From contig NZ_LN879454.1 of the NCBI RefSeq assembly GCF_001403615.1, forward strand, positions 382,216-446,215: a stretch of DNA of 64,000 nt, in the 5' to 3' direction. Positions within the stretch are counted from its first letter, which is position 1. Every line of letters begins with the position of its first letter. The notes under the pieces are model-generated. The model did no database searches, was not told where the DNA came from, and saw nothing but the letters and a program-made list of their open reading frames with translations. The stretch comes from Desnuesiella massiliensis (GTDB lineage Bacteria; Bacillota; Clostridia; Clostridiales; Clostridiaceae). This document shows positions 55,557 through 64,000 of the stretch, piece by piece. Position numbers and translations under genes: made by a program.

Positions 55557-56684
55557 ATGATAACATCAATGAAAGTTAGAATAGAACCTAATAATAAGCA
55601 AAACAGTAAATTGTTTCAAAGTGCAGGGACAGCAAGATGGGCTTATAACTGGACTTTAAGCAAGCAAGAAGAAAATTATAAAAACGGTGGGAAATTCTTA
55701 TCTGATAGGGTTTTAAGAAAAGAATTAACTAAATTAAAGCACACAGAAGAATTAAGATGGCTTAATAATTATAGCAACAATATAACCAAACAAGCAGTAA
55801 AAGACTGTTGTAATTCCTATAAAAAGTTCTTTGATGGATTGTCTAATAAACCTAAATTCAAGAGCAGAAGGAAGTCAAAACTTTCTTTTTATCAAGATAC
55901 TGAAAAAATAAAGTTTACTGAAACTCACGTAAGACTTGAAAAAGTAGGCTGGGTAAAGCTTTCCGAACATACTAGAATACCTACAAATTCAAAATATAGT
56001 AATCCAAGAGTTAGTTTTGATGGTGTTCATTGGTATGTATCAGTAGGTATTGAGTTAAACCAAACACCAGTAGAATTAATCGACAAAAGTATTGGTATAG
56101 ATGTTGGAGTTAAAGATTTGGCAATATGTTCACATAAAGAAGAACCCTATAAAAACATTAACAAGACTAAAAAAGTTAAAAAGTTAGAAAAGAAACTACG
56201 TAGGTTGCAGCGTAAAGTATCAATAAAATATGAAAAAAATAAAGAAGGGAGGAGTTACGTAAAAACAGGTAACATTATAAAACTTGAAAAGAGCATTAGA
56301 AAGTTACACAAAAGACTTGATAATATTAGAACTGATTATAGACATAAAATAACTACAGAGATTGTGAAAGCCAAACCTTCTCGTATAGTTATGGAAAGTC
56401 TTAATATTAGTGGTATGCTTAAAAACAAGCATTTATCTAAATCAGCTCAACAGCAAAGCTTATATGAATTTAAAACTATGATTAAGTATAAAGCCGAAAG
56501 ATACAGAATTGAATTTGTAGAAGCTGATAAGTGGTATCCTTCATCAAAAACTTGTAGCAAATGTGGTTATGTTAAACCTAAATTATCACTATCAGAAAGA
56601 ACCTTTGTATGTGAATGTTGTGGAACTATTATAGATAGAGATAGGAATGCTAGCATCAATTTATCAAGATATAAAGTATCATAA
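55557..56684 (+). CDS. tnpB: TnpB, RNA-guided nuclease of an IS200/IS605-family element
   Basis: 375 residues. RuvC parts: GIDVGVKDLAI (Asp at about 182), RIVMESLNISG (Glu at about 280), and IDRDRNASIN at the end with the third Asp. Zinc finger CSKCG and CECCG between the second and third parts. All catalytic residues are present, so the nuclease is probably active. No TnpA is encoded nearby, so the element depends on a transposase elsewhere. It splits the second Bce operon between ATPase and permease. Confidence 0.93.
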   Translation: MITSMKVRIEPNNKQNSKLFQSAGTARWAYNWTLSKQEENYKNGGKFLSDRVLRKELTKLKHTEELRWLNNYSNNITKQAVKDCCNSYKKFFDGLSNKPKFKSRRKSKLSFYQDTEKIKFTETHVRLEKVGWVKLSEHTRIPTNSKYSNPRVSFDGVHWYVSVGIELNQTPVELIDKSIGIDVGVKDLAICSHKEEPYKNINKTKKVKKLEKKLRRLQRKVSIKYEKNKEGRSYVKTGNIIKLEKSIRKLHKRLDNIRTDYRHKITTEIVKAKPSRIVMESLNISGMLKNKHLSKSAQQQSLYEFKTMIKYKAERYRIEFVEADKWYPSSKTCSKCGYVKPKLSLSERTFVCECCGTIIDRDRNASINLSRYKVS

Positions 56685-56820
56685 GCCACTTTAACGAATT
56701 ATGATGCTGTGTAGGGTGAGTTACACCCGAATTTACGCCCTCGGAGTGTTATACCAAACGAAAGTAGCATTTTGCAAAATCGGACACATTGAACAGGGAA
56801 GTAAACAGAAACTTTTATAA
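56640..56820 (+). ncRNA. possible omega RNA and right end of the TnpB element
   Basis: The sequence after tnpB has a GGGTGAGTTACACCC hairpin and further paired segments before the permease gene. TnpB elements encode their guide RNA across the 3' end of tnpB and the right end. The exact end of the element cannot be set from one copy. Confidence 0.4.
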
Positions 56821-56864
56821 TGTTATTAGAGAGTTTTATAAGTTTTACGTAACGGGAGTAACTA

Positions 56865-58733
56865 ATGAATCTTAGAGAGTTTGCCACTAAAAATGTGCAG
56901 AGAAATGCAAAAGCATATTTTGCATACTTTTTAAGCAGCACCATATCGGCAGCCTTATTATTCTCTTTTACTATGCTCATATTTCACCCAGGTTTTAATG
57001 TAAGTTTGTTTCCTCAGCACGTAAAAAATACACTTTATGTCACAATAGTAATTGCATATTTATTTTTATGTTTCTTTGTGTTTTATTCTATAAGTGTTTT
57101 TCTTAAAAGCAGGTATAAAGAATTTGGAATACTTTACATTATTGGCTCCTCAAAAAGGCTAGTTCAAAAGATGATACGTATTGAAAATATGCTCATTAGC
57201 TCAGTGTCAGCAGTGGTGGGCATATTGATGGGATTAATTTTTTCTAAGATACTTTTAGCCGCCAGTGGAAAGCTTTTAGGATATAATGCACTAAAGTTTT
57301 ATCTTCCTGTTAAAGCTATGATTATTACTTTTAGCGCTTTTGTAATGATTGGAATAGTAATTTCAACCTTTTGCACCTTTATCATAAAAGAAGATAAAGT
57401 TTTAAGCTTGATAAAGGGAACTAAAAAACCAAGACCTGAACCAAAAGCCTCTGTCCTTCTGGCTATCATATGTATAGTGCTTTTAGCTGTAGGATATTTT
57501 CTATCAGCTACAAGCGATGTAAAAACAATAACCTATAGAATAATACCTGTAACTACAATGGTTGTTGCAGCTACCTATTTATTGTTTTCTCAATTAAGTG
57601 TATTTATAATCAAGTCACTAAAGAAAAATAGAAGCTTATACATGAAAAAAACTACAATGCTTTGGGTTTCAAATTTACTATACAGGATAAAAGATAATAC
57701 CAGGATGTTTTTCCTAATTACAATAACTTCAACGGTTGCCCTTTCAGCAATAGGATCAGTATATGCTTATTGGAGAGATAAGGAGTATCAAATAAATAGA
57801 GACTTTCCGCAAGCATTTTTCATTTCTGATACTTATAAGAATAAAGATGAAGTTGATTTAAAAGCTGGTTTCATTGAAAATTCGCTGAAAGCTCAGGGCA
57901 TATCCTACACTAAAGTTAGTAACGAAATAAAATTTGTTATTCCTGATGGCGACACAGAGGAAGTAGTTATGATTAACGAAGCTTGTTATAAAAAGTTAGC
58001 ATCAATACTGGCTTTAAATACTATTTCCTTTAAGGATCATGAAACTATAAAGTCTGCATCTTTAGCTGGAGATAAAAGAAAAACTATTAGCCTGAAGGAT
58101 ATAAAACTGGAGGTTACTGAAAAGAGTGATAAAGGGGTACTTCCGGCAATTTATAGAGATGTATATATAGTTAAGGATGAGGTATATGAAAGAATAGCTG
58201 GCGTTAAGTACTATTTCGGAGCAGTTAATGTGGAGGATTATAAGGCTACATTGAATATATGTAAAAATTTTTATAATAACTTTGGAAATAGAGAGGAAGA
58301 TAATAAGTTTCATAATAGTTTCTTGAAAGCGTCTATACTAGAAGGTACAAAAATAGCTTATGGAGTACTTTTGTTCAGTGCAATATTTATCGGGCTTATA
58401 TTCTTTGTAACAACGGGAAGCTTCTTGTATAACAAATGCTACATGAATATTATAGAGGATAAAAACAAATACAAACAGTTAAATAAAATAGGCTTAACTT
58501 TTAAGGAAATAAAAAACATACTAAATATTGAAATAGGGGTACTATTTTTGCTTCCTTATGTAGTTGCTGTAATACACTTTGCCTTTGCCATGAGTTCATT
58601 AAAATATAGTTTTGACATTGAAATAATTATTCCAGCGTTGCAGGTGATAGGAATTATGTTGATAGCTCAGATCATATATTTCTTCATTATTAGAAGAAAC
58701 TATTTACTAGAGATGAGAAAAAGTTTGACATAA
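56865..58733 (+). CDS. BceB-like ABC transporter permease (second module)
   Basis: 622 residues, FtsX-type with ten membrane segments and a large extracellular loop (about residues 305-495). Typical start MNLREFATKNVQRNAKAYFAYFLSS. GGGAG lies eight bases before the ATG. Partner of the ATPase at 54636. The tnpB insertion may cut it off from the upstream promoter unless transcription runs through the element. Confidence 0.9.
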   Translation: MNLREFATKNVQRNAKAYFAYFLSSTISAALLFSFTMLIFHPGFNVSLFPQHVKNTLYVTIVIAYLFLCFFVFYSISVFLKSRYKEFGILYIIGSSKRLVQKMIRIENMLISSVSAVVGILMGLIFSKILLAASGKLLGYNALKFYLPVKAMIITFSAFVMIGIVISTFCTFIIKEDKVLSLIKGTKKPRPEPKASVLLAIICIVLLAVGYFLSATSDVKTITYRIIPVTTMVVAATYLLFSQLSVFIIKSLKKNRSLYMKKTTMLWVSNLLYRIKDNTRMFFLITITSTVALSAIGSVYAYWRDKEYQINRDFPQAFFISDTYKNKDEVDLKAGFIENSLKAQGISYTKVSNEIKFVIPDGDTEEVVMINEACYKKLASILALNTISFKDHETIKSASLAGDKRKTISLKDIKLEVTEKSDKGVLPAIYRDVYIVKDEVYERIAGVKYYFGAVNVEDYKATLNICKNFYNNFGNREEDNKFHNSFLKASILEGTKIAYGVLLFSAIFIGLIFFVTTGSFLYNKCYMNIIEDKNKYKQLNKIGLTFKEIKNILNIEIGVLFLLPYVVAVIHFAFAMSSLKYSFDIEIIIPALQVIGIMLIAQIIYFFIIRRNYLLEMRKSLT

Positions 58734-58801
58734 TAAATAAGGCATCGAATTTTAAATGGATTTATAAAATTATTGCAAAACTTGCATCATAGTAAGATTC
58801 T

Positions 58802-58838
58802 AAAAGCACTATTAAGGCTTACCTTAAGGTGCTTTTTG
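58802..58838 (+). terminator. terminator after the second Bce operon
   Basis: AAAAGCACTATTAAGG / CCTTAAGGTGCTTTTT. A diverged copy lies at about 51743, before this operon. Confidence 0.8.
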
Positions 58839-58925
58839 TTTCAGAAGAATAAGAGCGACACAAAGTTTTGGCGGCATGATATATAATATACTTATAACAA
58901 AAATGTTAAATAGAGGAGAATAAAC

Positions 58926-59468
58926 ATGCAAAAGCAGATAGATACCCAGAGACTAATTATAAGAAGATTCAATAAAGAAGATTGGCAGGATCTACATGAA
59001 TATTTAAGTGACGAAGAGGTAGTGTTTTATGAACCTTATGAGACCTTTAATGAAGAAGCCTCTAAGGAAGAGGCTGAAAGAAGAGCAGAGGATGATAGTT
59101 TCTTTGCAGTTTGTTTAAAGGAAACTGGAAAGGTTATCGGCAATTTATATCTTGGCAAGCAGGATTTTGAAACCTATGAATTAGGCTATGTCTTTAATAA
59201 AAAATATCAGAAACAGGGATTTGCAATAGAGAGTGCAGAAAGAATACTGGATTATGCCATAGAGGAACTTAAAGCTAGAAGAATAATTGCTATGTGCAAT
59301 CCTAAAAATGAACCTTCATGGAAGTTGCTTGAAAGATTAAATATGAGGAGAGAAGGGCATTTGATTAAAAATATTTACTTTAAAGTAGATGAAAATAATC
59401 AACCTATATGGCTTGATACATATGAATATGCTATTTTAGCAAGCGAGAGGAGCAATAAAAATGATTAG
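58926..59468 (+). CDS. GNAT acetyltransferase, RimJ/RimL type
   Basis: 180 residues. Start QIDTQRLIIRRFNKEDWQDL and the later QGFAIESAERILDYAIEEL and NPKNEPSWKLLERLNMRREGH are typical of GNAT_3 proteins that acetylate proteins or small molecules; the substrate is unknown. AGGAG precedes the ATG. Its end overlaps the next start by eight bases. Confidence 0.88.
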   Translation: MQKQIDTQRLIIRRFNKEDWQDLHEYLSDEEVVFYEPYETFNEEASKEEAERRAEDDSFFAVCLKETGKVIGNLYLGKQDFETYELGYVFNKKYQKQGFAIESAERILDYAIEELKARRIIAMCNPKNEPSWKLLERLNMRREGHLIKNIYFKVDENNQPIWLDTYEYAILASERSNKND

Positions 59469-59960
59469 GCGTATAAAAATAAGCAATATGCAGGAGGGGG
59501 ATATTAATGAGGCGAAAAAAATATGGAATAGTCAATATGAACTGTATTGTAGTAGCAGTGACTTACCGACATATTGGAAAGAAGATAACTCAATGATAGA
59601 AAATTTCCTTAAAATCAAGATAAATAGGAAAAGTGCAGTTGTTGCAAAATTAGAAGAGAGAGTAGTAGGATTTTTAGCATATGACGAATTCCCTTTTCAT
59701 GGTGAGAATTCGGTATTTTGCCCAGCGATAGGACATGCAGCTATTGAAGAATATAAAGAAAGTGTATATATAGAGTTATATACAAGTATTTCAAAGCAAT
59801 GGATTAATAAGAATATCTTTAATCATATGTGGACAATATTTTTCAATTGGATTTTGAAACAGCTAATTTGTATGGAAATAAGTTTTGGACAAAATACTTT
59901 ACACCGATGCTTTTATCCATGAGGAGAACAATTAATAAGGATATAAATGGTGATAGATAA
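59461..59960 (+). pseudogene. second GNAT acetyltransferase, frameshifted near the C-terminus
   Basis: It overlaps the previous GNAT gene. The frame MIRRIKISNMQEGDINEAKK runs to MWTIFF at about 59841 and then leaves the family pattern. In another frame the next codons read LDFETANLYGNKFWTKYFTP and on to a stop at 59958. One T missing from the run ATATTTTTC explains this. Either a true pseudogene or a sequencing error in a homopolymer. Confidence 0.75.
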
Positions 59961-60272
59961 GTTTTAAAAAGTCTATGTTACACCAGTTATGGCGAACCTT
60001 ATCACATATAATGTAGATTTTGCTTTGAATCAATGATATGACTGGATTTAAGAGATATAACAGCATTCTAAGTGATATCATATCCTAAAATCACAAAAAT
60101 AAATGTTTATTTTTATAGAAATTTTGATATAATATAAATAAGAAAAACTTAGTGCGTCAACACTAAGCAATCCTTAGAACATTTATTTTGTTTTAGGGCT
60201 ATCGGATGAATTTAATTAAGTAAATTTATTTAGAAAGAAGTGCTAATCTTTGCTGGATGGGGCACTTTTTTC
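59961..60272. other. gap before the group II intron
   Basis: Holds a fragment (about 59970-60016) that recurs at 62584, a small CTTAGTG / CACTAAG hairpin at about 60150, and an AAGTGC / GCACTT hairpin followed by TTTTTT directly before the intron. No gene seen. Confidence 0.55.
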
Positions 60273-62185
60273 GTGCGTCCAGCTAAGCTGGACTATGCTT
60301 GCTGGTGAAAGTCCAGTCAAGGTAATCGTCAAGGAGCCTTGTAGTTAATCACCATGCGCGGTAGAAATACTGGGTATGAAGCGTGAGGATAATGTAACTC
60401 GTAAGAGTGCTAACAAGAATACAGGTTGTAATGTTAAATGAACTCTGCCGTATCGTAAGCGCCACCTTGAAATAGGACAAAGAGAATGCCGAGCTTTGGG
60501 AAAATGGGCGAAGGCAACAGAAGGTGTGAAGAACTTGAAGTGCAGCACCGAAGAATTCTCCGGTATAGGGGAGACGACATGTATTTATAGTATAGTTCGG
60601 AACTGGAGAGACCTTCCTTTGCATGGATATTATCCATAAAAAGAAGTCGTATAAGCTTAATAGCGAAATTGATATACTGCAAAGAAGGAGTCGGAGGAGC
60701 TTATAGTACCAATAATAATACAGACAGCAGAACTGTATTTAGGGAAGGAGCTCTACTTTATTCATATTTTCTAAGGAGGTAAGAACGAGTGAATGCGAAA
60801 GCTAACGACACAGTAGATAAAGTTCGAGAACTTCAAAGAAAATTATACCTAAGTGCCAAATCAAGCAAGAAAAGACGGTTTCATGCTTTGTATGATAAGG
60901 TATATCGAGAAGATATTCTCCACAAGGCTTGGCTTTTGGTTAAAGAAAACAAAGGCGTAGCCGGCATTGATAATATGTTTATTGAAGATATTATAGAATA
61001 TGGTGAGAATAAATTTTTAGAGGAAATCAGAGCTGAGTTAATAGAAAACAAGTATAAGCCGTTACCCGTCAAGAGAGTATACATACCTAAGAAAGATGGA
61101 AAGAAACGACCATTAGGAATTCCAATCATAAAAGACAGAATAGTCCAAATGGCTACAAAGATAGTTATTGAACCGATATTTGAGGCAGATTTCAAAGAAT
61201 GTTCTTTTGGTTTCAGACCTAAAAGAAGTGCACTACAAGCTATAGAAAAGATTAATCAATGTTGTAAGGGCAACGGATATAAAGTCTTGGATGCAGACAT
61301 TAAGTCTTATTTTGATAATATAAATCATGATAAGCTTATGATATTAGTTGAGCAGAAAATTTGTGACAGACGTATTCTTAAGTTGATAAGGAAATGGCTT
61401 AAAGCTGGAGTTATGGAAAGAGACATTAACATCAAATCAACATTAGGTTCTCCGCAAGGTGGAGTCATTAGTCCGCTTCTTTCCAACATATATCTGAATT
61501 ATTTTGATACTATTTGGGAAAGGTATTATTTTAAATTGGGTACTTTAGTTAGATATGCAGACGATTTTGTTATCATATGTAAGAACTGGACAGATGTTAA
61601 AAAGGCAAAAGCTGTGGTAACTAAAATAATGGAGAAGCTTGAACTTACCATACATCCTGAGAAAACACAAATTATAGATTTATGGGACGGCAAAGAAGGC
61701 TTTGATTTCTTAGGATTTCATAACAAGAAAATCAAGCAGAAAACCAAGGATTGTAGAAGCGTTTTGGTAATAACAAATTATCCGTCTAGTAAATCAATGA
61801 AAAGTATGAAGGAAAAAAATCAAACAAACACTGCTGAAAAGTTCGTGTAGTGATGACATTGAAAATAGAATTAAGATATTGAATAGAAAACTCAGAGGTT
61901 TCAAAAACTACTATGGTTCTCAATATGCCTATAAATGGTTAGCTAAAATAGATTGGTATGTGACTATAAGGTTTAACATCTGGATAAATAATAAGAGAAG
62001 GAAGAAAAATAAATTCTCAGGTATCGAAGTGACAAGACGGTTAATAGATAAACTTGGTATTATTAGACTGGCTTCTTAAATGATGAATGCGCTAGGAAGA
62101 AGAATATCGGAAAGCCGTGTGCGGGAAAATCGCATGCACGGTTTGATGAGGGGAAGAAGGGCGAAAGCCCTTTGACCTACTCTAC
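60273..62185 (+). mobile_element. group II intron
   Basis: The 5' end GTGCGTCCAGC fits GUGYG. The 3' part has domain V (AAAGCCGTGTGCGGG / CGCATGCACGGTTT) and domain VI (AGGGCGAAAGCCCT with TTGACC for the branch A), ending in CTCTAC. The 5' exon is a terminator-like stem with a T run and C, the usual target of class C introns. It encodes a reverse transcriptase whose frame is broken. Length about 1.9 kb. Confidence 0.88.
60789..62079 (+). pseudogene. ltrA: group II intron reverse transcriptase/maturase, frameshifted
   Basis: GTG start with AAGGAGG upstream. The reverse transcriptase domain is intact: IPKKDGKKRPLGIPIIKDRI, FGFRPKRSALQAI, GSPQGGVISPLLSNIYL and active site VRYADDFVII. At 61812 a run of seven A (GGAAAAAAATC) shifts the frame and stops it at 61850. 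With six A the frame continues through DDIENRIKILNRKLRGFKNY (maturase X domain) to 62079. It has no HNH endonuclease domain, as in class C introns. Confidence 0.87.
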
Positions 62186-62317
62186 TTTGCTTCTAACTTC
62201 TATATCAAGACCAAGGAACTTAATCTTAATTTTTAAGTGATGTATGAAAAGATTATGTTTTAAAACTAATTTAATCACATAAACAATTGATGCACACTTT
62301 ATAAAAGTATCAAACAT
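62177..62317 (-). CDS. small hydrophobic open frame next to the intron, uncertain
   Basis: AAGGGGGTGG precedes ATG 62317, opening about 46 residues (MFDTFIKCASIVYVIKLVLK) with one hydrophobic segment. Its end lies within the last bases of the intron, so the original C-terminus was displaced. Could be a small membrane peptide or chance. Confidence 0.3.
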   Translation of the reverse strand: MFDTFIKCASIVYVIKLVLKHNLFIHHLKIKIKFLGLDIEVRSKVE

Positions 62318-62569
62318 ATCCAATACCACCCCCTTAGCTATAGTGAAGTATTCACCAATAGCCCAGGAGGGTAAAATGTTCAAAACCTCCGCAGCCATCC
62401 TTCTACGGTTAATAAATTATACTTGGATATTGTACCATAATTATGAACAGGTATATAGGGGGATTTATTGGAAGATAGTATAATAGAGATAAGCAAACTT
62501 TGGCACACAGAATGAAACAATAACTGCTGAAATGATATTAAATTCAAGAGTAGGATATAGATACAAAAA

Positions 62570-62761
62570 ATGGGAAGCAATGATCCCATATACGTTACAC
62601 CAGTTACGGCCAACCTTATCACAAATGACATAGACATTCTTATATACCCTCTTGACAAAACCTCATTCATTTATTATACTGTGAAAAATAAAGGCATTGA
62701 AGAGAAGAGTAGTTATTTTGGAAGCTTACAGAGAGTTCCTATTGCTGAGATGGAACAGTAG
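62570..62761 (+). pseudogene. 63-residue fragment of unknown protein
   Basis: Reads NDPIYVTPVTANLITNDIDI with no clear ribosome binding site. A shorter, diverged copy of its first part (YVTPVMANLIT) lies at about 59972. Probably a gene remnant; family not identified. Confidence 0.35.
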
Positions 62762-62838
62762 AAAAATTAATGAAACAAGTCTCGGAGCTGCATACGGATC
62801 TTATTTTCAAGGAGTCTAAGGAAACAACTTCAACTATT

Positions 62839-62894
62839 ACCTTATACATGCACCATAATGGCTAGAAGATGCCATTTTGGAACAAGTACAAGGT
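62839..62894. repeat. 56-nt hairpin repeat, copy C (in the T-box leader region)
   Basis: ACCTTATACATG / CAAGTACAAGGT outer stem and ATAATGGC / GCCATTTT inner stem; the inner stem differs from copy A by paired changes. Confidence 0.6.
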
Positions 62895-63064
62895 AGGTTT
62901 CCGTAGCGTTTCCTTATAAGTGATGCTATGACGTTTGTTCACGTTACAGAACTAGAGTATGATTTTGTACTCGATAAGATTGGTATGGTGACATACTGAT
63001 GAAATAGGGTGGCAACGCGGAATAATTCGCCCCTACAAATTATTTGTAGGAGGTGTTTTTTTTA
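62895..63064 (+). promoter_or_regulatory. T-box leader with terminator before the tRNA synthetase gene
   Basis: AGGGTGGCAACGCGG at 63006-63020 is the T-box; CGCCCCT after it can close the antiterminator. The alternative CCTACAAA / TTTGTAGG stem with a long T run (63029-63064) is the terminator. GTATG-GTGA-CATAC upstream looks like stem III and GAGTA / TACTC like stem II. Uncharged tRNA binding allows read-through. The specifier codon could not be fixed by eye. Confidence 0.85.
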
Positions 63065-63129
63065 CGCTTTTTTAAGTAAAAATAGTAATTTATATTAAGA
63101 ATATAGTTATATTTTAAGGAGTGTTTGTT

Positions 63130-64000
63130 ATGGAAGAAAGAAAAATTCAACGACCTATATTTCCTAAAAAAGCTGTAATAACTGCAGGTATGCCCTATGG
63201 TAATAAAGAATTGCATTTTGGACATGTAGGAGGTGTGTTTGTGCATGCCGATACCTTTGCAAGATTTTTAAGGGATAGAATTGGTGAGGAGAATGTTATA
63301 TTTGTATCTGGAACAGACTGCTATGGCTCACCTATTTCAGCAAGCTATAGAAAATTTGTAGAGGAAAATCAATACGAAGGTACCATAGAAGATTATGTTC
63401 GTGGAAATCATGAAAAACAAAAAGAAGTTTTAGATAAATATGAGATGAGTTTAAATTTATATGCGGCTTCTGCCTTAGGGAGAGCCGGTGAAATACACAA
63501 AAAAGTATCAGAAGAGGTATTTAACAAATTATATGAAGGTGGGTATTTAGTAAAACTATCCTCTCCACAGTTTTACGATCCTGATTTTAAAGTATTCTTA
63601 AATGGTAGGCAAGTAGTTGGTAAATGTCCTATAGAGGGGTGTACTTCAGATAATGGTTATGCAGATGAATGTTCCTTGGGGCATCAGTACATGCCAAGTG
63701 AATTGATTGAGCCAAAGAGCATTTTATCTGGTAAAACACCTGAATTAAGAGATGTGACAAACTGGTATTTTAAACTAGATGAATATAACCAAATTTTAAA
63801 GGAAAGAGTAGACTATTTAAGAACAAATTCTAATTGGCGCAAGTATTTGCTAAATACTATTGAAGAATTCTTAAAGCTGCCAATTATCTATGTAAAGCGT
63901 AAGCAATTAGAAGGAGTTGCAGACCTAGAAGAAAAATTGCCAAAGCATACAATTATTGATGAACCAAAGAAAGCCTCCATTTCTTTTATATTTGAAAGTC
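63130..64000 (+). CDS. metG: methionine--tRNA ligase-like class I synthetase (3' end outside window)
   Basis: Open from ATG 63130 to the window end (290 codons); AAGGAG precedes the start. MetRS-type N-terminus: AVITAGMPYGNKELHFGHVGG holds the HIGH-type motif (HFGH), FVSGTDCYGSPIS the next block, and CPIEGC with YADECSLGHQ a zinc knuckle insertion. RDVTNWYFKLDEY is also typical. It joins methionine to tRNA. Transcription is controlled by the T-box leader upstream. The KMSKS motif would lie beyond or near the end of the window. Confidence 0.85.
   Translation, partial: MEERKIQRPIFPKKAVITAGMPYGNKELHFGHVGGVFVHADTFARFLRDRIGEENVIFVSGTDCYGSPISASYRKFVEENQYEGTIEDYVRGNHEKQKEVLDKYEMSLNLYAASALGRAGEIHKKVSEEVFNKLYEGGYLVKLSSPQFYDPDFKVFLNGRQVVGKCPIEGCTSDNGYADECSLGHQYMPSELIEPKSILSGKTPELRDVTNWYFKLDEYNQILKERVDYLRTNSNWRKYLLNTIEEFLKLPIIYVKRKQLEGVADLEEKLPKHTIIDEPKKASISFIFES

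Noticed and set aside
60150..60272. A riboswitch before the group II intron
   Set aside because: Hairpin and T run are present, but no known riboswitch core was recognised and no gene follows in register because of the intron.
60345..60682. Overlapping minus-strand open frames in the 5' part of the group II intron
   Set aside because: The region is the structured intron RNA; the frames have no start signals or family match.

Overview
The window is low-GC DNA with Gram-positive gene content. Ribosome binding sites of the AGGAGG type, FeoAB, Bce-type peptide-resistance modules, a Mn riboswitch and a T-box leader all point to a Clostridium sensu stricto or a close relative. No rRNA or tRNA gene was found.

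Region 1 (1-28.3 kb) is a polymorphic-toxin locus. The 3' part of one long RHS/YD-repeat toxin gene (1-2577) and its immunity gene are followed by twelve silent toxin-immunity cassettes. Each cassette has the same plan: a conserved hairpin-forming boundary repeat of about 55 bp, a fragment of the RHS core that nearly always starts at the same codon (TWEFG), a different C-terminal toxin, an immunity gene, and usually a terminator hairpin. The toxins include an HNH-like nuclease (WHH) paired with DUF2019, a GIY-YIG nuclease, an Ntox17-type RNase, a ParB-like domain paired with a pentapeptide-repeat protein, and three related membrane toxins paired with membrane immunity proteins. Most cassettes have no usable start codon, and several carry nonsense, frameshift or deletion damage. 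Orphan immunity genes remain beside toxin remnants.

Region 2 (28.4-38.7 kb) holds a TPR plus S41-like membrane protein, a DUF3888 secreted protein, an AAA/PD-(D/E)XK protein, feoA-feoB with a DtxR-family regulator and a candidate operator, and small lipoproteins.

Region 3 (38.7-45.6 kb) is a complete BceRS-BceAB-type module on the minus strand with small membrane proteins. A 107-bp palindromic element lies at each end, in opposite orientation.

Region 4 (45.7-51.7 kb) has a yybP-ykoY manganese riboswitch before a P-type ATPase, a zeta-toxin-like kinase with a small upstream partner, and a GH3-family adenylating enzyme.

Region 5 (51.9-58.8 kb) is a second Bce module that also contains uppP. 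A lone tnpB is inserted between its ATPase and permease genes. The gene set suggests defence against bacitracin-like, lipid II-cycle antibiotics.

Region 6 (58.9-64 kb) has two GNAT acetyltransferase genes (one frameshifted), a group II intron with a frameshifted reverse transcriptase sitting behind a terminator, and a T-box leader before a methionyl-tRNA synthetase gene that runs off the window.
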